A stretch of DNA of 64,000 nucleotides from Mycolicibacterium sp. BiH015 (GTDB taxonomy: Bacteria; Actinomycetota; Actinomycetes; Mycobacteriales; Mycobacteriaceae), in assembly GCF_027706845.1 (NCBI RefSeq), contig NZ_JAQGCZ010000005.1, forward strand, positions 62,001-126,000, read 5' to 3'. Every line of letters starts with the position of its first letter. Within the stretch, counting starts at the first letter, position 1. The notes below the pieces were generated by a model. That model did not search any database, was not told where the DNA came from, and saw only the letters and a program-made list of their open reading frames with translations. Below, one piece after another: positions 16,008 to 25,565 of this stretch. The translations under genes were made by a program, and so were the position numbers.

Positions 16008-16829
16008 TTAGTAACCCATCTTGGCCAGGTGGGCAGCCTTCGCCCTCGCGAACGTCTGCTTCACCGGGTCTAATGCCTGGACGAATTCCAGTTGTTCCCC
16101 CTCGGGCCCTTTGCAATAGATCAACGTCCACCCGTTTGACGGCCCCGCCACAATGTTGTTGCTGTTGGCGCTAATTGGTGCTGCGAGGCGCTCGGCTTCG
16201 GTACGCACGGTGATCACTCTGTTGGCTTTGACCTGATCCATGCCTCGACGGGCGCACTCACCTTCCAGATCGCCGATGAATTTATCGAAGTCGACATCGT
16301 CACGGATGTGGAAGCAGATGTGCATCGACCGCGGGTAGGCCGGGCTCATGCGGTCGCGGGGTGCGGCGAAGCTTTTCGCGCTGCCCTGCGGTTGGTCAGC
16401 GTCGCGGTACTGGAGCAGTTCGATCACGACGTTGTCGAACTGCACGAAGCGGACGTCAAGCCGCTGAGCGCCGCGGGCCAGATCGGGCACGCCGATCGAC
16501 GCGGGGTCAATGCCTTGCTCGGCGGCCAAGATCTCCTGATCGGTCATGAGCGTGTTGTGGATCTCGATTCCGGCGAAGTCGCCGTCACGCAGCACTTCGG
16601 TGCCGCCCAGGACGTCGGAGTAGAACTCGAACGCCCGATCCATGTTTTGTACCGTCACACCGAAGTGCTGAACACCCTGGATTCGCAACCCCAGCGGTGT
16701 GTCATTGCGTGATTCGGTGGCCGCCGCGGCGACGGTCGAGCCGGCGAGTGTTGCCAGCGACAGGGATAGGCCACCCGCGGCACGAAGAGCGTCGCGACGC
16801 GTTATGCCGGAATTAGTGAGGTCGGTCAT
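16008..16829 (-). CDS. Tat-exported VOC (glyoxalase-fold) protein
   Basis: 273 residues. A twin-arginine signal (ITRRDALRAAGGLSLSLATL, then AAAA) is followed by paired VOC modules (GVQHFGVTVQNMDRAFEFYSDVL; MHICFHIRDDVDFDKFIGDL; QLEFVQAL). Candidate metal ligands are the His of GVQHFGV and later His/Glu. Exported VOC proteins are rarely characterised and the substrate is unknown. It overlaps the MFS gene start by 17 bases and has GGAG before its ATG. Last gene of a four-gene operon. Confidence 0.75.
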   Translation of the reverse strand: MTDLTNSGITRRDALRAAGGLSLSLATLAGSTVAAAATESRNDTPLGLRIQGVQHFGVTVQNMDRAFEFYSDVLGGTEVLRDGDFAGIEIHNTLMTDQEILAAEQGIDPASIGVPDLARGAQRLDVRFVQFDNVVIELLQYRDADQPQGSAKSFAAPRDRMSPAYPRSMHICFHIRDDVDFDKFIGDLEGECARRGMDQVKANRVITVRTEAERLAAPISANSNNIVAGPSNGWTLIYCKGPEGEQLEFVQALDPVKQTFARAKAAHLAKMGY

Positions 16830-18090
16830 CTGAGCGCTCCTCCACGTTGATAGCTGTTGATGTCGGCGCTGGTGGGGGTGGGTTCTTCGGTACGGTTATT
16901 GCGAAGAGGGTCAACGCAGCAGCGGTCAGCAGCACACCCGCCCATGCTGTTGAGAGCACTCCGAAGCCTGCCGTCAGCGTGATGGACCCACCCACTGCGC
17001 CGAGCGCGTTCGCGAGGTTCAGTGCAGCAAGGTTGAGGGAGCCCATCAGCGTGGGCCCTTCGGGTCCGTAGGACGTCAGCAGGACTTGGATGGTCGGGAT
17101 GGCTGACATCGTTGTGGCACCGACACCGAAAAGGCAGACCATCAGGGCGTAAAAGTTGGCGCCGACCAGCGGTATCGCGGCACAGGAAACGAGTGCGCCG
17201 ACATATCCCATGACAAGCCCGCGGTACCGATGCCGGTCGGCGAGTCGTCCGCCTACTTGGTTGCCGATCGCCATACCGAACCCGAACACAGCCAGCGCGA
17301 CAGGGATGAGCGATTCGTCGGCACCCACCGCATCAGTGAGGAAGGGCCCGATGAAGGTATAGACAGCGAAAATGCTGGCAATCCCGAGCGCTGCGACCGC
17401 CGACACCACCCACACCATGGGGCGGTTGAGGGCACTGAGTTCTCCAACGATCGGCCCGCCATCGAGCGCTGAGGTTCGAGGCACCCAGAGAACGAGTGCT
17501 AGACCCGCTAGCAGTCCGATCACTGCAACTGCGAAATAGAACATCTGCCAACCGAATTGCTGACCAATGAAGGTACCCGCTGGCGACCCGACAATGGTGG
17601 CGATGGTCAGTCCTGCCATGACCGTTGCGAACGCTTTTCCGCTTCGTCCCGGACCGTAAGCATGGGCGGCGACAACCGCACCGGCTCCGAAGTACGCACC
17701 TTGGACCGTACCGGTGAGAAACCTTGCTGCGATGAGCATCTCGATATTCTGAGCCACCGCTGAGAAGAGGTTGCCGAACACGAAGAGCGCGATCAGCGCC
17801 AGAAGCAGTGTTCGCCGGTTGAGACGGGCCGCAGCGACGGTGATCAGTGGAGAGCCGATCATGACGCCGACGGCGTACGCGGTGACGGCGTACGTTGCCG
17901 TCGGCAGCGGCACGTCGAGTCCCGCCGAAAGGAGCTGAATGACACCGTTGGAGCCGAACTCCCCCGAGCCTATTGCAAAGGTGCCCAAAGCCAAGGCGAG
18001 CAGCGTCAGCTTGACGTTCTTTTCTGGCGCCGCTGCCAGGTGCCGAGATTCTTCGGCGACACACTGTGCTGCGAAGGCCTTTTCGTGCAT
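16813..18090 (-). CDS. MFS transporter, DHA1/AraJ-like drug or arabinose efflux type
   Basis: 425 residues with 12 predicted membrane segments and a family loop between TM2 and TM3 (GSPLITVAAARLNRRTLLL). The first 25 residues are a non-conserved hydrophilic leader, so a later start is possible. It probably exports a small molecule or drug. It sits between a secreted hydrolase and a Tat-exported VOC protein, an arrangement suggesting a detoxification or resistance cassette. Confidence 0.82.
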   Translation of the reverse strand: MHEKAFAAQCVAEESRHLAAAPEKNVKLTLLALALGTFAIGSGEFGSNGVIQLLSAGLDVPLPTATYAVTAYAVGVMIGSPLITVAAARLNRRTLLLALIALFVFGNLFSAVAQNIEMLIAARFLTGTVQGAYFGAGAVVAAHAYGPGRSGKAFATVMAGLTIATIVGSPAGTFIGQQFGWQMFYFAVAVIGLLAGLALVLWVPRTSALDGGPIVGELSALNRPMVWVVSAVAALGIASIFAVYTFIGPFLTDAVGADESLIPVALAVFGFGMAIGNQVGGRLADRHRYRGLVMGYVGALVSCAAIPLVGANFYALMVCLFGVGATTMSAIPTIQVLLTSYGPEGPTLMGSLNLAALNLANALGAVGGSITLTAGFGVLSTAWAGVLLTAAALTLFAITVPKNPPPPAPTSTAINVEERSDDRPH

Positions 18091-18099
18091 CAGGCCTAC

Positions 18100-18912
18100 T
18101 CAATCCACCGCTGTTGCAGCCGATTCGATGACCGCAACAACTGCCTCCGGGTGGCTGATCAAGCTCAGATGGGAACCGCCGCTGAAGGTGGTGACCTTAG
18201 CTCCTGCCCGCTGCGCCATGAATTGCTTCGACGCTGCCGTGATGATCTGGTCCCCCGTGCTGATGAAGGCCCACGACGGGATGGTTTTCCATGCGGCGGC
18301 AGTGTTGGGAGTGGTTACCGCGGCGGTGGACGTCGCTCGTTGAGTGGCCCACAGTCGATCGGCCTCCTCTACGGCGATGTCGCTGGCGAAACTCTGGAGA
18401 AACACGTCCCTTTTCAGGAGTAGGTCCGCCGCGCCGGCGGGTGCATCCGGGTACGGGATCGAGTCGAAGAGCTGCTCCTCTGGGCGTTGCTTCAAGGCTG
18501 AGCCTTCGCCATTGAGTGCGATGGCGGATTCGCCCACATCCGGCAGGAAGGCGTCGATGTAGACCAATGCCTTGACGTTCGGACTGGCGACGGCCGCCTC
18601 GGAAATGACCGATCCGCCATAGGAGTGCCCCACGAGCACCACCGGTCCGTCGATACTGCCCAGGAAGTAGTTGATGCTGGCGGCGTCGGTGAGAAGGTTC
18701 CGCAGCGGATTGGCGACCGCGCGAGCCCGAAATCCTTTCGCCTCAAGCGCTGAGATCTGGCCACCCCAACTGGAAGAGTCCGCCCATGCGCCATGCACCA
18801 TCACGATGGTGACGGGACTCTGCGGGGTTGCTTGGGCCGGGGTCGACCCCACGGGACCCATTGCCAGAGCAATGAGCGCAGCCGTTAAACACCAATGGGA
18901 TGTGCTCTTCAC
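18100..18912 (-). CDS. secreted alpha/beta hydrolase
   Basis: 270 residues, GTG start with AGGA seven bases upstream. A Sec signal peptide (hydrophobic ALIALAMG, cleavage near AQATPQ) precedes an alpha/beta domain with nucleophile GHSYGG and oxyanion motif VHGAWADSSSW. C-terminal His in GGSHLSL. The sequence is close to the salicylate-esterase/RutD-like group annotated as alpha/beta fold hydrolase; substrate unknown. It follows the DJ-1 gene by 25 bases. Confidence 0.82.
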   Translation of the reverse strand: MKSTSHWCLTAALIALAMGPVGSTPAQATPQSPVTIVMVHGAWADSSSWGGQISALEAKGFRARAVANPLRNLLTDAASINYFLGSIDGPVVLVGHSYGGSVISEAAVASPNVKALVYIDAFLPDVGESAIALNGEGSALKQRPEEQLFDSIPYPDAPAGAADLLLKRDVFLQSFASDIAVEEADRLWATQRATSTAAVTTPNTAAAWKTIPSWAFISTGDQIITAASKQFMAQRAGAKVTTFSGGSHLSLISHPEAVVAVIESAATAVD

Positions 18913-18937
18913 GGTGCTTCCTGATGATCCGTGGAAT

Positions 18938-19609
18938 TCAAGGCTTCAGCGCGTCCGCCAGGGCTCGGCCTATCACGGCGCCCGATTGCGGATTCTGTCC
19001 GGTGATCAACCGCCCGTCGACGACGACGTGCGGGTGCCATGGATCGACTGCTTCGTATAGCGCACCTTCTTCACGCAGCGCCGCTTCCAGATCGAACGGC
19101 ACGTCCTTATCCGCGTAACCGTTTTCTTCCGCGTCGGAGAAGGATGTGAGCTTGCGGCCACGCACCAGCGGCGAACCGTCGTCAATGGTTACACCGAGAA
19201 ATGCCGAGGGCCCGTGGCAGACTGCGGAGACGATAAGACCTGCATCCCAAGCGCGGCGCACCGTGTCCTGCACTTCGGGGTTACCGGTGATGTCGACCAT
19301 CGGTCCGAGTCCGCCGGGGAAGAAGACCGCGTCGTAGTCGAGGACATCGACCTCGGACAGTTTGCGGCTACGGGACAGCCGCCGATAGGCCTTGGTGTCC
19401 AGGAACGAGGTTTGGGTGGCGTCCGCCGCATCGAACCCGTCTTCGGGAGGCTTTCCGCCCAACGGGGAAGCGAACTCGACTGCAATCCCGCGTCGATTCA
19501 GTTCCTCGAACGGATGGGCTATCTCGGGAAAGAAGAAGCCCGTGGCTCGGTTGTTGGGTCCGATAACCGCTGCGTTTGTCGCAACGAACAATACGTATGG
19601 GACGCTCAT
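18938..19609 (-). CDS. DJ-1/PfpI (Hsp31-like) class I glutamine-amidotransferase-fold protein
   Basis: 223 residues from the ATG at 19609 (GGAGAG eight bases before); in-frame sequence further upstream is not conserved. The nucleophile elbow AVCHGPSAFLG gives Cys131-His132, with Glu29 near the N-terminus. Hsp31-type members are glyoxalase III, deglycase or stress chaperones. It leads an operon with a secreted hydrolase, MFS pump and VOC protein, all fitting electrophile or oxidative stress. Confidence 0.85.
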   Translation of the reverse strand: MSVPYVLFVATNAAVIGPNNRATGFFFPEIAHPFEELNRRGIAVEFASPLGGKPPEDGFDAADATQTSFLDTKAYRRLSRSRKLSEVDVLDYDAVFFPGGLGPMVDITGNPEVQDTVRRAWDAGLIVSAVCHGPSAFLGVTIDDGSPLVRGRKLTSFSDAEENGYADKDVPFDLEAALREEGALYEAVDPWHPHVVVDGRLITGQNPQSGAVIGRALADALKP

Positions 19610-19822
19610 CCATCCATCTCTCCGGCTGAAGTTGCTCTGTTCGTCGCCATCTGAACACGCGTGGCGCTGCCGTGACTGCCGTCGGTTCACTTCGGAGAGG
19701 ATCAGACAACGATCGAGGAGCATTGCGCTATTCCGCCGATGACGATCGGCGTGTGGCACCCCATCGTTCGATGCGGCGCGCACAACTCCGGTATCGCTTC
19801 ACCCGATCCGGTGCTCGGGACA

Positions 19823-20803
19823 CTAGGCCCCGCGTTGCCAGCTCGAGCTCGGCGACAGCTGCCGGAAGATGTGGGTGGCGGCGTAGTCGCCCGGCGTGAC
19901 ACCGAACCGTGCACGGAAGCCCTTGATGAAGTGTGAGACGCTGGCGTATCCGACCGAATGTGCCACGTGTGCGATCCCGATGCGCCCGTCGTCGAGCATG
20001 TGGCGTGCTCGATCCAGCCGAGCTTCCTTGACGAACTGATACGGCGAGCGTCCGGTCGCATCGCGGAAGGCACGGGTGAACGCCGACGGACTCAGACACA
20101 CCTGCGCCGCCAACTTCTCGACAGTCAACGGGTCGCCAAGATGCGCTGCGATGTAGTCCAGGGCGGCAGCTACCGGATTGGCCATCTCCTCGGCGGCGGC
20201 CAGGCTCAACAGCCGGCTCCGCAGGCCGCTCTGTAATACCCGGTAAACCAACTCCTGCAAGCGCAACGGGGCAAGCACGCGACGGTCGCAGCCGGCCGAG
20301 AGCGCTCCGGCGAACCGCACGATGGTATCCATCAACTCGATGTCGGGCGTGCACACCTGAAGCTGCTCCTCGCCGCGGCGTCCCGCTGACCGCGCGGAGA
20401 CGCGCATGGTTGCCGCCACCGACGCGACCAACTGCGGCGCGACGCGCACCACCAGACACAGCACCGGGTGCTCGGAAGATGCCTCGATGATCTGGCAGTC
20501 AAAGTCCTTCCCGCTACCGATCACCGCGCAATGGGTGTGGCCACCGAGACGTCGCCCAGCTAGCGCGACAACACCTCCCGTGCCGTAGGCAATGACACCG
20601 ACGGACAGCGATTCGATGTGGTCCCATTGCGGTCGGGTGGGACGGGTGAACCGGTGAATTGTCAACCCTGGCAACAGGCCACAGTCAGCGCCCGGGACGC
20701 ACGCGTGCGCGCTCAGCGCGGACCGCACGCGCTCGGACGTCACTGCCACCTCAAAGCTGGTCACCGGCGAACCCGTTGTCGACGAGCCAGGAATGCGCGA
20801 CAT
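19823..20803 (-). CDS. AraC-family transcriptional regulator
   Basis: 326 residues. The N-terminal half is AraC_binding_2-like; two helix-turn-helix motifs lie at the C-terminus (LTVEKLAAQVCLSPSAFTRAFRDATGRSPYQF and the VAHSVGYASVSHFIKGFRARFGVTPGDY part). The start is uncertain: ATG 20803 overlaps the hydrolase gene by 53 bases, and GTG 20764 would reduce the overlap to 14. It lies upstream of and parallel to the DJ-1 operon and may regulate it or the hydrolase. Confidence 0.85.
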   Translation of the reverse strand: MSRIPGSSTTGSPVTSFEVAVTSERVRSALSAHACVPGADCGLLPGLTIHRFTRPTRPQWDHIESLSVGVIAYGTGGVVALAGRRLGGHTHCAVIGSGKDFDCQIIEASSEHPVLCLVVRVAPQLVASVAATMRVSARSAGRRGEEQLQVCTPDIELMDTIVRFAGALSAGCDRRVLAPLRLQELVYRVLQSGLRSRLLSLAAAEEMANPVAAALDYIAAHLGDPLTVEKLAAQVCLSPSAFTRAFRDATGRSPYQFVKEARLDRARHMLDDGRIGIAHVAHSVGYASVSHFIKGFRARFGVTPGDYAATHIFRQLSPSSSWQRGA

Positions 20804-21557
20804 CAGCCACCTCGCGCCAGCGGTGATCGATTGTCAGTGAATGACCCGCACCGTCGAACTCGTGGAACTCGGTGATCGCCGGGGATTTCGCGTACTGCTT
20901 GAAGGCAGCGCGGGCGGTGACGAGCGGCACCGTGTGATCGGCCGTGCCCCCTGTGATGAGCAATGGTCCGCGCGAGGCATTGGCGGTGTCGACCTTGGCG
21001 GGGGAATTCGGGCTGAAGTTGGCAGTCCCCACCTCGAAGAGTGGTTTGCCCGGCGACGGAATCGACCATTGCTCCCACAGCGAATCTGATTCCATCTCGG
21101 TCAGGGCGTTGCCGAATCCATAGCGAAACTGCCTGCGCGTCAGTCCCTTTGCCCGCATGCGGTTGAGTGGATTGCTCAAAACCGGCAGGGCGGAACGCAA
21201 TTGCGCAAGGGGCAGCGGTTTGACGCCCTCCATGGGTGCCGGGTCGATCGCCACGGCGGCGGCCACCTTGTCCTGACCGAGTAGCTGCTGTGCGATCAAG
21301 CCGCCGAACGAGTGGCCGATAGCGATCGGTGGCGCGTCGAACTGCTCGATGACCGCGGCGAAGTGGTCGGTCAGCTGGCTCAGTCCGAAACCTGCCTGCG
21401 CGCCTGGATTGTCACGGGTGGCGGCTACGGTGTCCGCTTCTCCCGGCCATCGCGGTGCTATCGCCCGATAGCCCTTGTCGCCGAAGTACTCGATCCATGG
21501 CTGCCATGCGGTGTACGAGACCCACAGCCCGTGGATCAGGACGACGTCTGCCGACAC
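20751..21557 (-). CDS. alpha/beta hydrolase
   Basis: 268 residues. Oxyanion region LIHGLWVSYTAW, nucleophile GHSFGG, acid in GTADHTVPL, His in GAGHSLTIDH. No signal peptide. It lies between the SARP regulator (71-base gap) and the AraC gene, all on one strand, and may be co-transcribed. The closest look is to non-haem chloroperoxidase/arylesterase-like proteins; substrate unknown. Confidence 0.8.
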   Translation of the reverse strand: MSADVVLIHGLWVSYTAWQPWIEYFGDKGYRAIAPRWPGEADTVAATRDNPGAQAGFGLSQLTDHFAAVIEQFDAPPIAIGHSFGGLIAQQLLGQDKVAAAVAIDPAPMEGVKPLPLAQLRSALPVLSNPLNRMRAKGLTRRQFRYGFGNALTEMESDSLWEQWSIPSPGKPLFEVGTANFSPNSPAKVDTANASRGPLLITGGTADHTVPLVTARAAFKQYAKSPAITEFHEFDGAGHSLTIDHRWREVADVAHSWLVDNGFAGDQL

Positions 21558-21628
21558 TGCTGACTCCCTTCGCTTGCGGCGACGGTATCCATGTCGTGTT
21601 GACGACGAGTTGACGCTTTGTTGACGGG

Positions 21629-24600
21629 TCAGCGCAGCGAGGCGAGGAAATCATCGGCCCGGGTCGCGAAGAGGCGCGCCCCGCGCTCGACGGAAAGCAC
21701 GCGGGCGGCTTCGGCCGCCGACCGCACCGCGGTGATCGGCGCTCCGGTCGCCAGCAACAGCCGTGCACGCAGCAGTCCGATCAGACCCTCCGGGTAGCGC
21801 TGGCCGTAGGTATTCAGGTAGAAGTCGGCCCGGTCCAACGCTGCGGCGGCAGCGTCAAAGGCACCGGCGGCCAATTGCATTTCTCCGAGCAATCCGTACC
21901 AGGTGGCAACGCACGATCGCGGTGGGTCGAGCAGGTTGGCGGCGATGAGCCGCTGCGCCTCGGGGATCGTGGTGCTCTGGTCGCTGCCGGAGACGGCGAG
22001 CGCCCAGCAGCGGGCCAGTCGTTGATAGGTGCCCAGGAACACGAACGAGAAGCCGGGGTCCACCGCGATGCCGGCATCCGCTGCGCGCAGGGCCCATTCG
22101 GTGTCGCCGATGACCGCGGCCGCCCGCGAAGCCATGGTGGCCCAGACCGAGATTCGATAGGGATTGTCGTGGGCGGCAGCCTCGAGTGTGTCGAGCAGCG
22201 TGCGCGCCGCGTCGACGTCGCCGTGCACCGCAGAGATCTCGCCCAGCATGCCCAGCATGAGGGACTCCAGATCGCCCCGGACCGGACCCTGCTCCGGTTC
22301 TGCGAGTCCCGCGAGCAGGCTCTCCTCGGATTGGCTCAGGTATCGGTAGGCCTCGCCCACGTTGCCCATCTGGTACTGGTGAATGCCCCATGCCTGCAGC
22401 CCGTAGGTGCGCATCATCAGATCGGCCGACGCGTAGCCCTGATCGAGCAGTCTGCGGGCCAGCGGACCGCTGCGATCGAACTCGATCGCCTGGCCATGAG
22501 CCGTCCATCGCGAAAAGAGGAATGCGGTGGCCTCCAACTCCCGGCCAAGCCCACGGGCGAGGTGCTCGGCACGCTCGAGTAGATCAAGGGCCGCAGTGCC
22601 GTACATGGATCGCATTCCGACCACGGCCGTCAACTGTGACAAAGCGGGTAGTTCGAGTTCGGCCGAGCCTGCTTCGCGTGAGATCTGCACCGCCGAACGG
22701 AGATGTCGTTCGGCAGCGGCGAGCGCCGACTTGGTCGCAGCGACACTGCCCGCGCGGACAAGCGCGCCGACGGCCCGGGCCGGCTCGGCAAGGGGAACAG
22801 CCGACCACAGGTGGTAGGCCAGGCGTTCAGTGACCGAATCGTCGGTCGCCTCGGTGCGCTCGAGCGCGTCGGCGATACGGAGATGCAGTTGCGTCGCGCG
22901 GCCCGGCGGTGTGGTGCCGACGACCGCCTCGCGAACAATGTCGTGGGCGAACCGGAGCGCACTGGGGTCCTGCGGTACCGGTGCGAGAAGGCCCAACCCT
23001 TCGAGCGGCTCCAGTCGATCCAGACACGTGTGCACGTCGACGCCTGCGACGCGGGCCAACAACCCGATCCCCACTTCGCGGCCGGTGAGCGCTGCCGCCT
23101 GCAGAAGATATTTGACGTCGTCGTCGACGTCGGCCAATCGGTCCCGCACGACGTCGCGCACCGTGGCCGGAACGTCTGCCTGCCGTACGGTTTCCGCGGT
23201 CAGCGGGCCGGCGTTCGCGAGAAACCTGGACAGCTCCCGTACGAAGAACGGGTTTCCCGCGGTGCGCGTGTAGATGCTGCGCGCGGCGTCGAGATCAGGA
23301 TCCCGGCCGGTTTCGCGGCGGACGAGTTCGGAGACCTCGAATGGGTCTAGCGGTCCGATACGGACGCGATGATGCCCCGACACCCGGCTCGCGGCTGCCA
23401 ACATTCGCGCCAACTCCGTGCCCGGCGGCGGGGCGCGGTCGCGCAGGGCACCGATGACCACGGCACCGGTGGGCAACCGGGTGACCAAATGGCTGAACAG
23501 TTGCACCGACGTGATGTCCGCCCAGTGCAGGTCGTCGATGATCAGCACGAGCGGACTGCGCGTCGCAATGTCTCCGACGACGCCGACGACGTGTTCGAAC
23601 AGTCGAAACTGGCCGCCGCTGTCATGCAACGCTGGCCCGGCAAGGACACCTTCGCGGGGTTCGAAGAGTCGGCCCAGGTCGCTGTCGAGCCATTTCTTCC
23701 TGGCTGCGGGCGGCAAGGCGTCCACGATGACGCGTACCGCCTGTACCCACGGCCACATCGACGGGGTTCCATCGCCCTGGATGCCGCGCCCCCACACGAC
23801 GAGCGCGCCACGCTGATCTGCCTCTGCGGCAACCTCTTCCAATAGGCGTGTCTTTCCGACGCCCGGCTCACCCTCCACGATCACCAGTGCCGACCCGTTC
23901 CCGAACGCCGGCTGCATCGCATGGCGGAGCAGTGCGAGTTCGTCGGTGCGGCCGACGAGCACGTCGAAAGCCACAGGCATCACGCGGTCAGTCGGGCAGT
24001 GGGCCAGCACCCGCTGGTGCGCGGCCTTCAGGGCCCGACCCGGATCGATGCCGAGGTCGTTCGCGAGGCGGGCTCGCACAGCGCGGAAGACTGCGATCGC
24101 CTCCCCTTGCCGCCCGGCTGCACCGAGGGCGGTGATGAGGCTCGCGTGCAGCGGCTCATGCAGTGGCGCCATCACGGCGGCCAGCTGCAGCGCCGTGAGC
24201 ACGCGCTCGGGGCGACCCAGCGACAGCGCGAGTTCGGCTGCGGCCGTACAGGTATCGAAGAAAAGATTGTTCAGCCCGGCGAAGACACCCATCGCCGCGG
24301 GCCCCTGAGCCAGGCCGTCGGCCGCGGGCGCGGTCCAGAGTTCCAGTGCCGCAACGTAGTCGTCGAGTGCGGATTCCCCACAGCGCCGAGAGAGCGCGGC
24401 CTCGGCAGAGGCAACGAAATCGCGGAAGCTGACGAGATCCAGCGTGCCGGGACCCGCAGTGAGCAGATAGCCGTTGCCCCGGCGCAGCAGGTATGAGCCT
24501 GTGGCACGAACCGGAAGCGTGGGCTCGAGCAGCCGCCGCAACGCCCCGATGTACTTGTGTAGGACGTTGACCGCGCTGGCGGGAGCGTCCTGCCCCCAGA

Positions 24601-24853
24601 TGAGGTCAATGAGCTCGCCCGTGCTGATCGGTCGCCCTTCCCGAGCCAACAGCAGCGCCAGAACGCAGGCCTGCTGCGGCGGACCGACGTCCAACTCGGC
24701 GTTGCCGCGCCAGAGCCTCAGCGGACCGAGGATCTGCAGGCGCAGGGAGGTATCCGGCAAGCTTGCACCGTCGACACCGGTGTCCACGGAAGGACTGGGT
24801 ATTACCACGTCCGTCACTCCCCGCGATGCGATCCATTCCTCCTGAGCGCGCAC
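21629..24853 (-). CDS. SARP (AfsR-type) regulator with AAA ATPase and TPR-like domain
   Basis: 1074 residues. An OmpR-like winged helix (about 37-133), BTAD (about 140-285, ending ANDLGIDPGRALKAAHQRVL), then an AAA/NACHT-like ATPase starting LVGRTDELALL with Walker A 328-335 (GEPGVGKT) and Walker B LVLIIDDLHWAD, and a long helical TPR-type C-terminus. The GTG start has AGGA five bases upstream. Such large SARPs activate secondary or stress metabolism genes in response to unknown inputs. The divergent VOC gene at 25018 and downstream hydrolase/AraC genes are candidate targets. Confidence 0.88.
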   Translation of the reverse strand: MRAQEEWIASRGVTDVVIPSPSVDTGVDGASLPDTSLRLQILGPLRLWRGNAELDVGPPQQACVLALLLAREGRPISTGELIDLIWGQDAPASAVNVLHKYIGALRRLLEPTLPVRATGSYLLRRGNGYLLTAGPGTLDLVSFRDFVASAEAALSRRCGESALDDYVAALELWTAPAADGLAQGPAAMGVFAGLNNLFFDTCTAAAELALSLGRPERVLTALQLAAVMAPLHEPLHASLITALGAAGRQGEAIAVFRAVRARLANDLGIDPGRALKAAHQRVLAHCPTDRVMPVAFDVLVGRTDELALLRHAMQPAFGNGSALVIVEGEPGVGKTRLLEEVAAEADQRGALVVWGRGIQGDGTPSMWPWVQAVRVIVDALPPAARKKWLDSDLGRLFEPREGVLAGPALHDSGGQFRLFEHVVGVVGDIATRSPLVLIIDDLHWADITSVQLFSHLVTRLPTGAVVIGALRDRAPPPGTELARMLAAASRVSGHHRVRIGPLDPFEVSELVRRETGRDPDLDAARSIYTRTAGNPFFVRELSRFLANAGPLTAETVRQADVPATVRDVVRDRLADVDDDVKYLLQAAALTGREVGIGLLARVAGVDVHTCLDRLEPLEGLGLLAPVPQDPSALRFAHDIVREAVVGTTPPGRATQLHLRIADALERTEATDDSVTERLAYHLWSAVPLAEPARAVGALVRAGSVAATKSALAAAERHLRSAVQISREAGSAELELPALSQLTAVVGMRSMYGTAALDLLERAEHLARGLGRELEATAFLFSRWTAHGQAIEFDRSGPLARRLLDQGYASADLMMRTYGLQAWGIHQYQMGNVGEAYRYLSQSEESLLAGLAEPEQGPVRGDLESLMLGMLGEISAVHGDVDAARTLLDTLEAAAHDNPYRISVWATMASRAAAVIGDTEWALRAADAGIAVDPGFSFVFLGTYQRLARCWALAVSGSDQSTTIPEAQRLIAANLLDPPRSCVATWYGLLGEMQLAAGAFDAAAAALDRADFYLNTYGQRYPEGLIGLLRARLLLATGAPITAVRSAAEAARVLSVERGARLFATRADDFLASLR

Positions 24854-25017
24854 GTCAGTCCTGCTCAGCTAACGGAAGTTTAGTGTCCAGAACCTTGGTA
24901 TGCGTGCTTTGTGACAGCCGTCCAGATCATCGGCCATCGCGCATTCCGACCTCGTCGTGGTGCAGACAAACTCGATATCCATCGAAAGGCGCCGTCGGGG
25001 CCGACATTCCGACAAGA

Positions 25018-25458
25018 ATGGCCGAGGTGAACGCGACCATCAACGCCGGCATCGGCGGAGTTCATCACGTGTCCTTGACAGTCACCGATCTGGAGACCAG
25101 CATCGCCTGGTACCAACGCGTGTTCCGCACCGAGCGGTTGGATGTCACGATCCCGCACTACGGTGCCGAGGAGACCGGCTACAGCGTGCTCCTGCCAGAA
25201 CCCCGATCGGGCCTGATCTTCGGACTGCACCGAAACGTCCACAATCGGGGCGAGAAATTCGATGAGGCGAACACGGGTTTGGACCATGTGTCATTCGGCG
25301 TCGCCGGGCGCGCCGCTCTCGAGCAATGGACCGTGTGGCTCGACGAACTCGGGGTCGACCATACGGGGATCGTCGACGAGACAGATCCGATCGCATATTC
25401 GACGATCGTGTTCCGGGACCCGGACAACATTCAGCTCGAACTGATTGCCGTGGACTGA
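25018..25458 (+). CDS. VOC-family (glyoxalase-like) protein
   Basis: 146 residues, single glyoxalase-type domain pair (GVHHVSLTVTDLETSIAWYQRVF; GLDHVSFGV; FRDPDNIQLELIAVD), with metal ligands likely His in VHHVS, His in LDHVS and the Glu of LELIA. No strong ribosome site is seen. It is divergent from the SARP gene and begins a short unit with the ABM protein. Could be a lyase, isomerase or antibiotic-sequestering protein. Confidence 0.8.
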   Translation: MAEVNATINAGIGGVHHVSLTVTDLETSIAWYQRVFRTERLDVTIPHYGAEETGYSVLLPEPRSGLIFGLHRNVHNRGEKFDEANTGLDHVSFGVAGRAALEQWTVWLDELGVDHTGIVDETDPIAYSTIVFRDPDNIQLELIAVD

Positions 25459-25460
25459 CT

Positions 25461-25565
25461 ATGAGGACTTCCCATGTCCCCCGCGCCGACATAGCGGCCG
25501 CCGTCACTGAGAGCGAACGGTCGGGCGACCGGGTCGATGCCGTGCCACTGTCACTGATCCGATGA
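25461..25565 (+). CDS. possible 34-residue ORF or gene remnant between VOC and ABM genes
   Basis: An ATG two bases after the VOC stop opens a 34-codon frame whose TGA overlaps the ATG of the next gene (ATGA). Part of the sequence (HVPRADIAAAV) looks like the C-terminal part of NmrA/SDR-a5 proteins, so it may be a leftover of a deleted gene. The exact coupling on both sides would also suit a real small protein. Evidence is thin. Confidence 0.3.
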   Translation: MRTSHVPRADIAAAVTESERSGDRVDAVPLSLIR

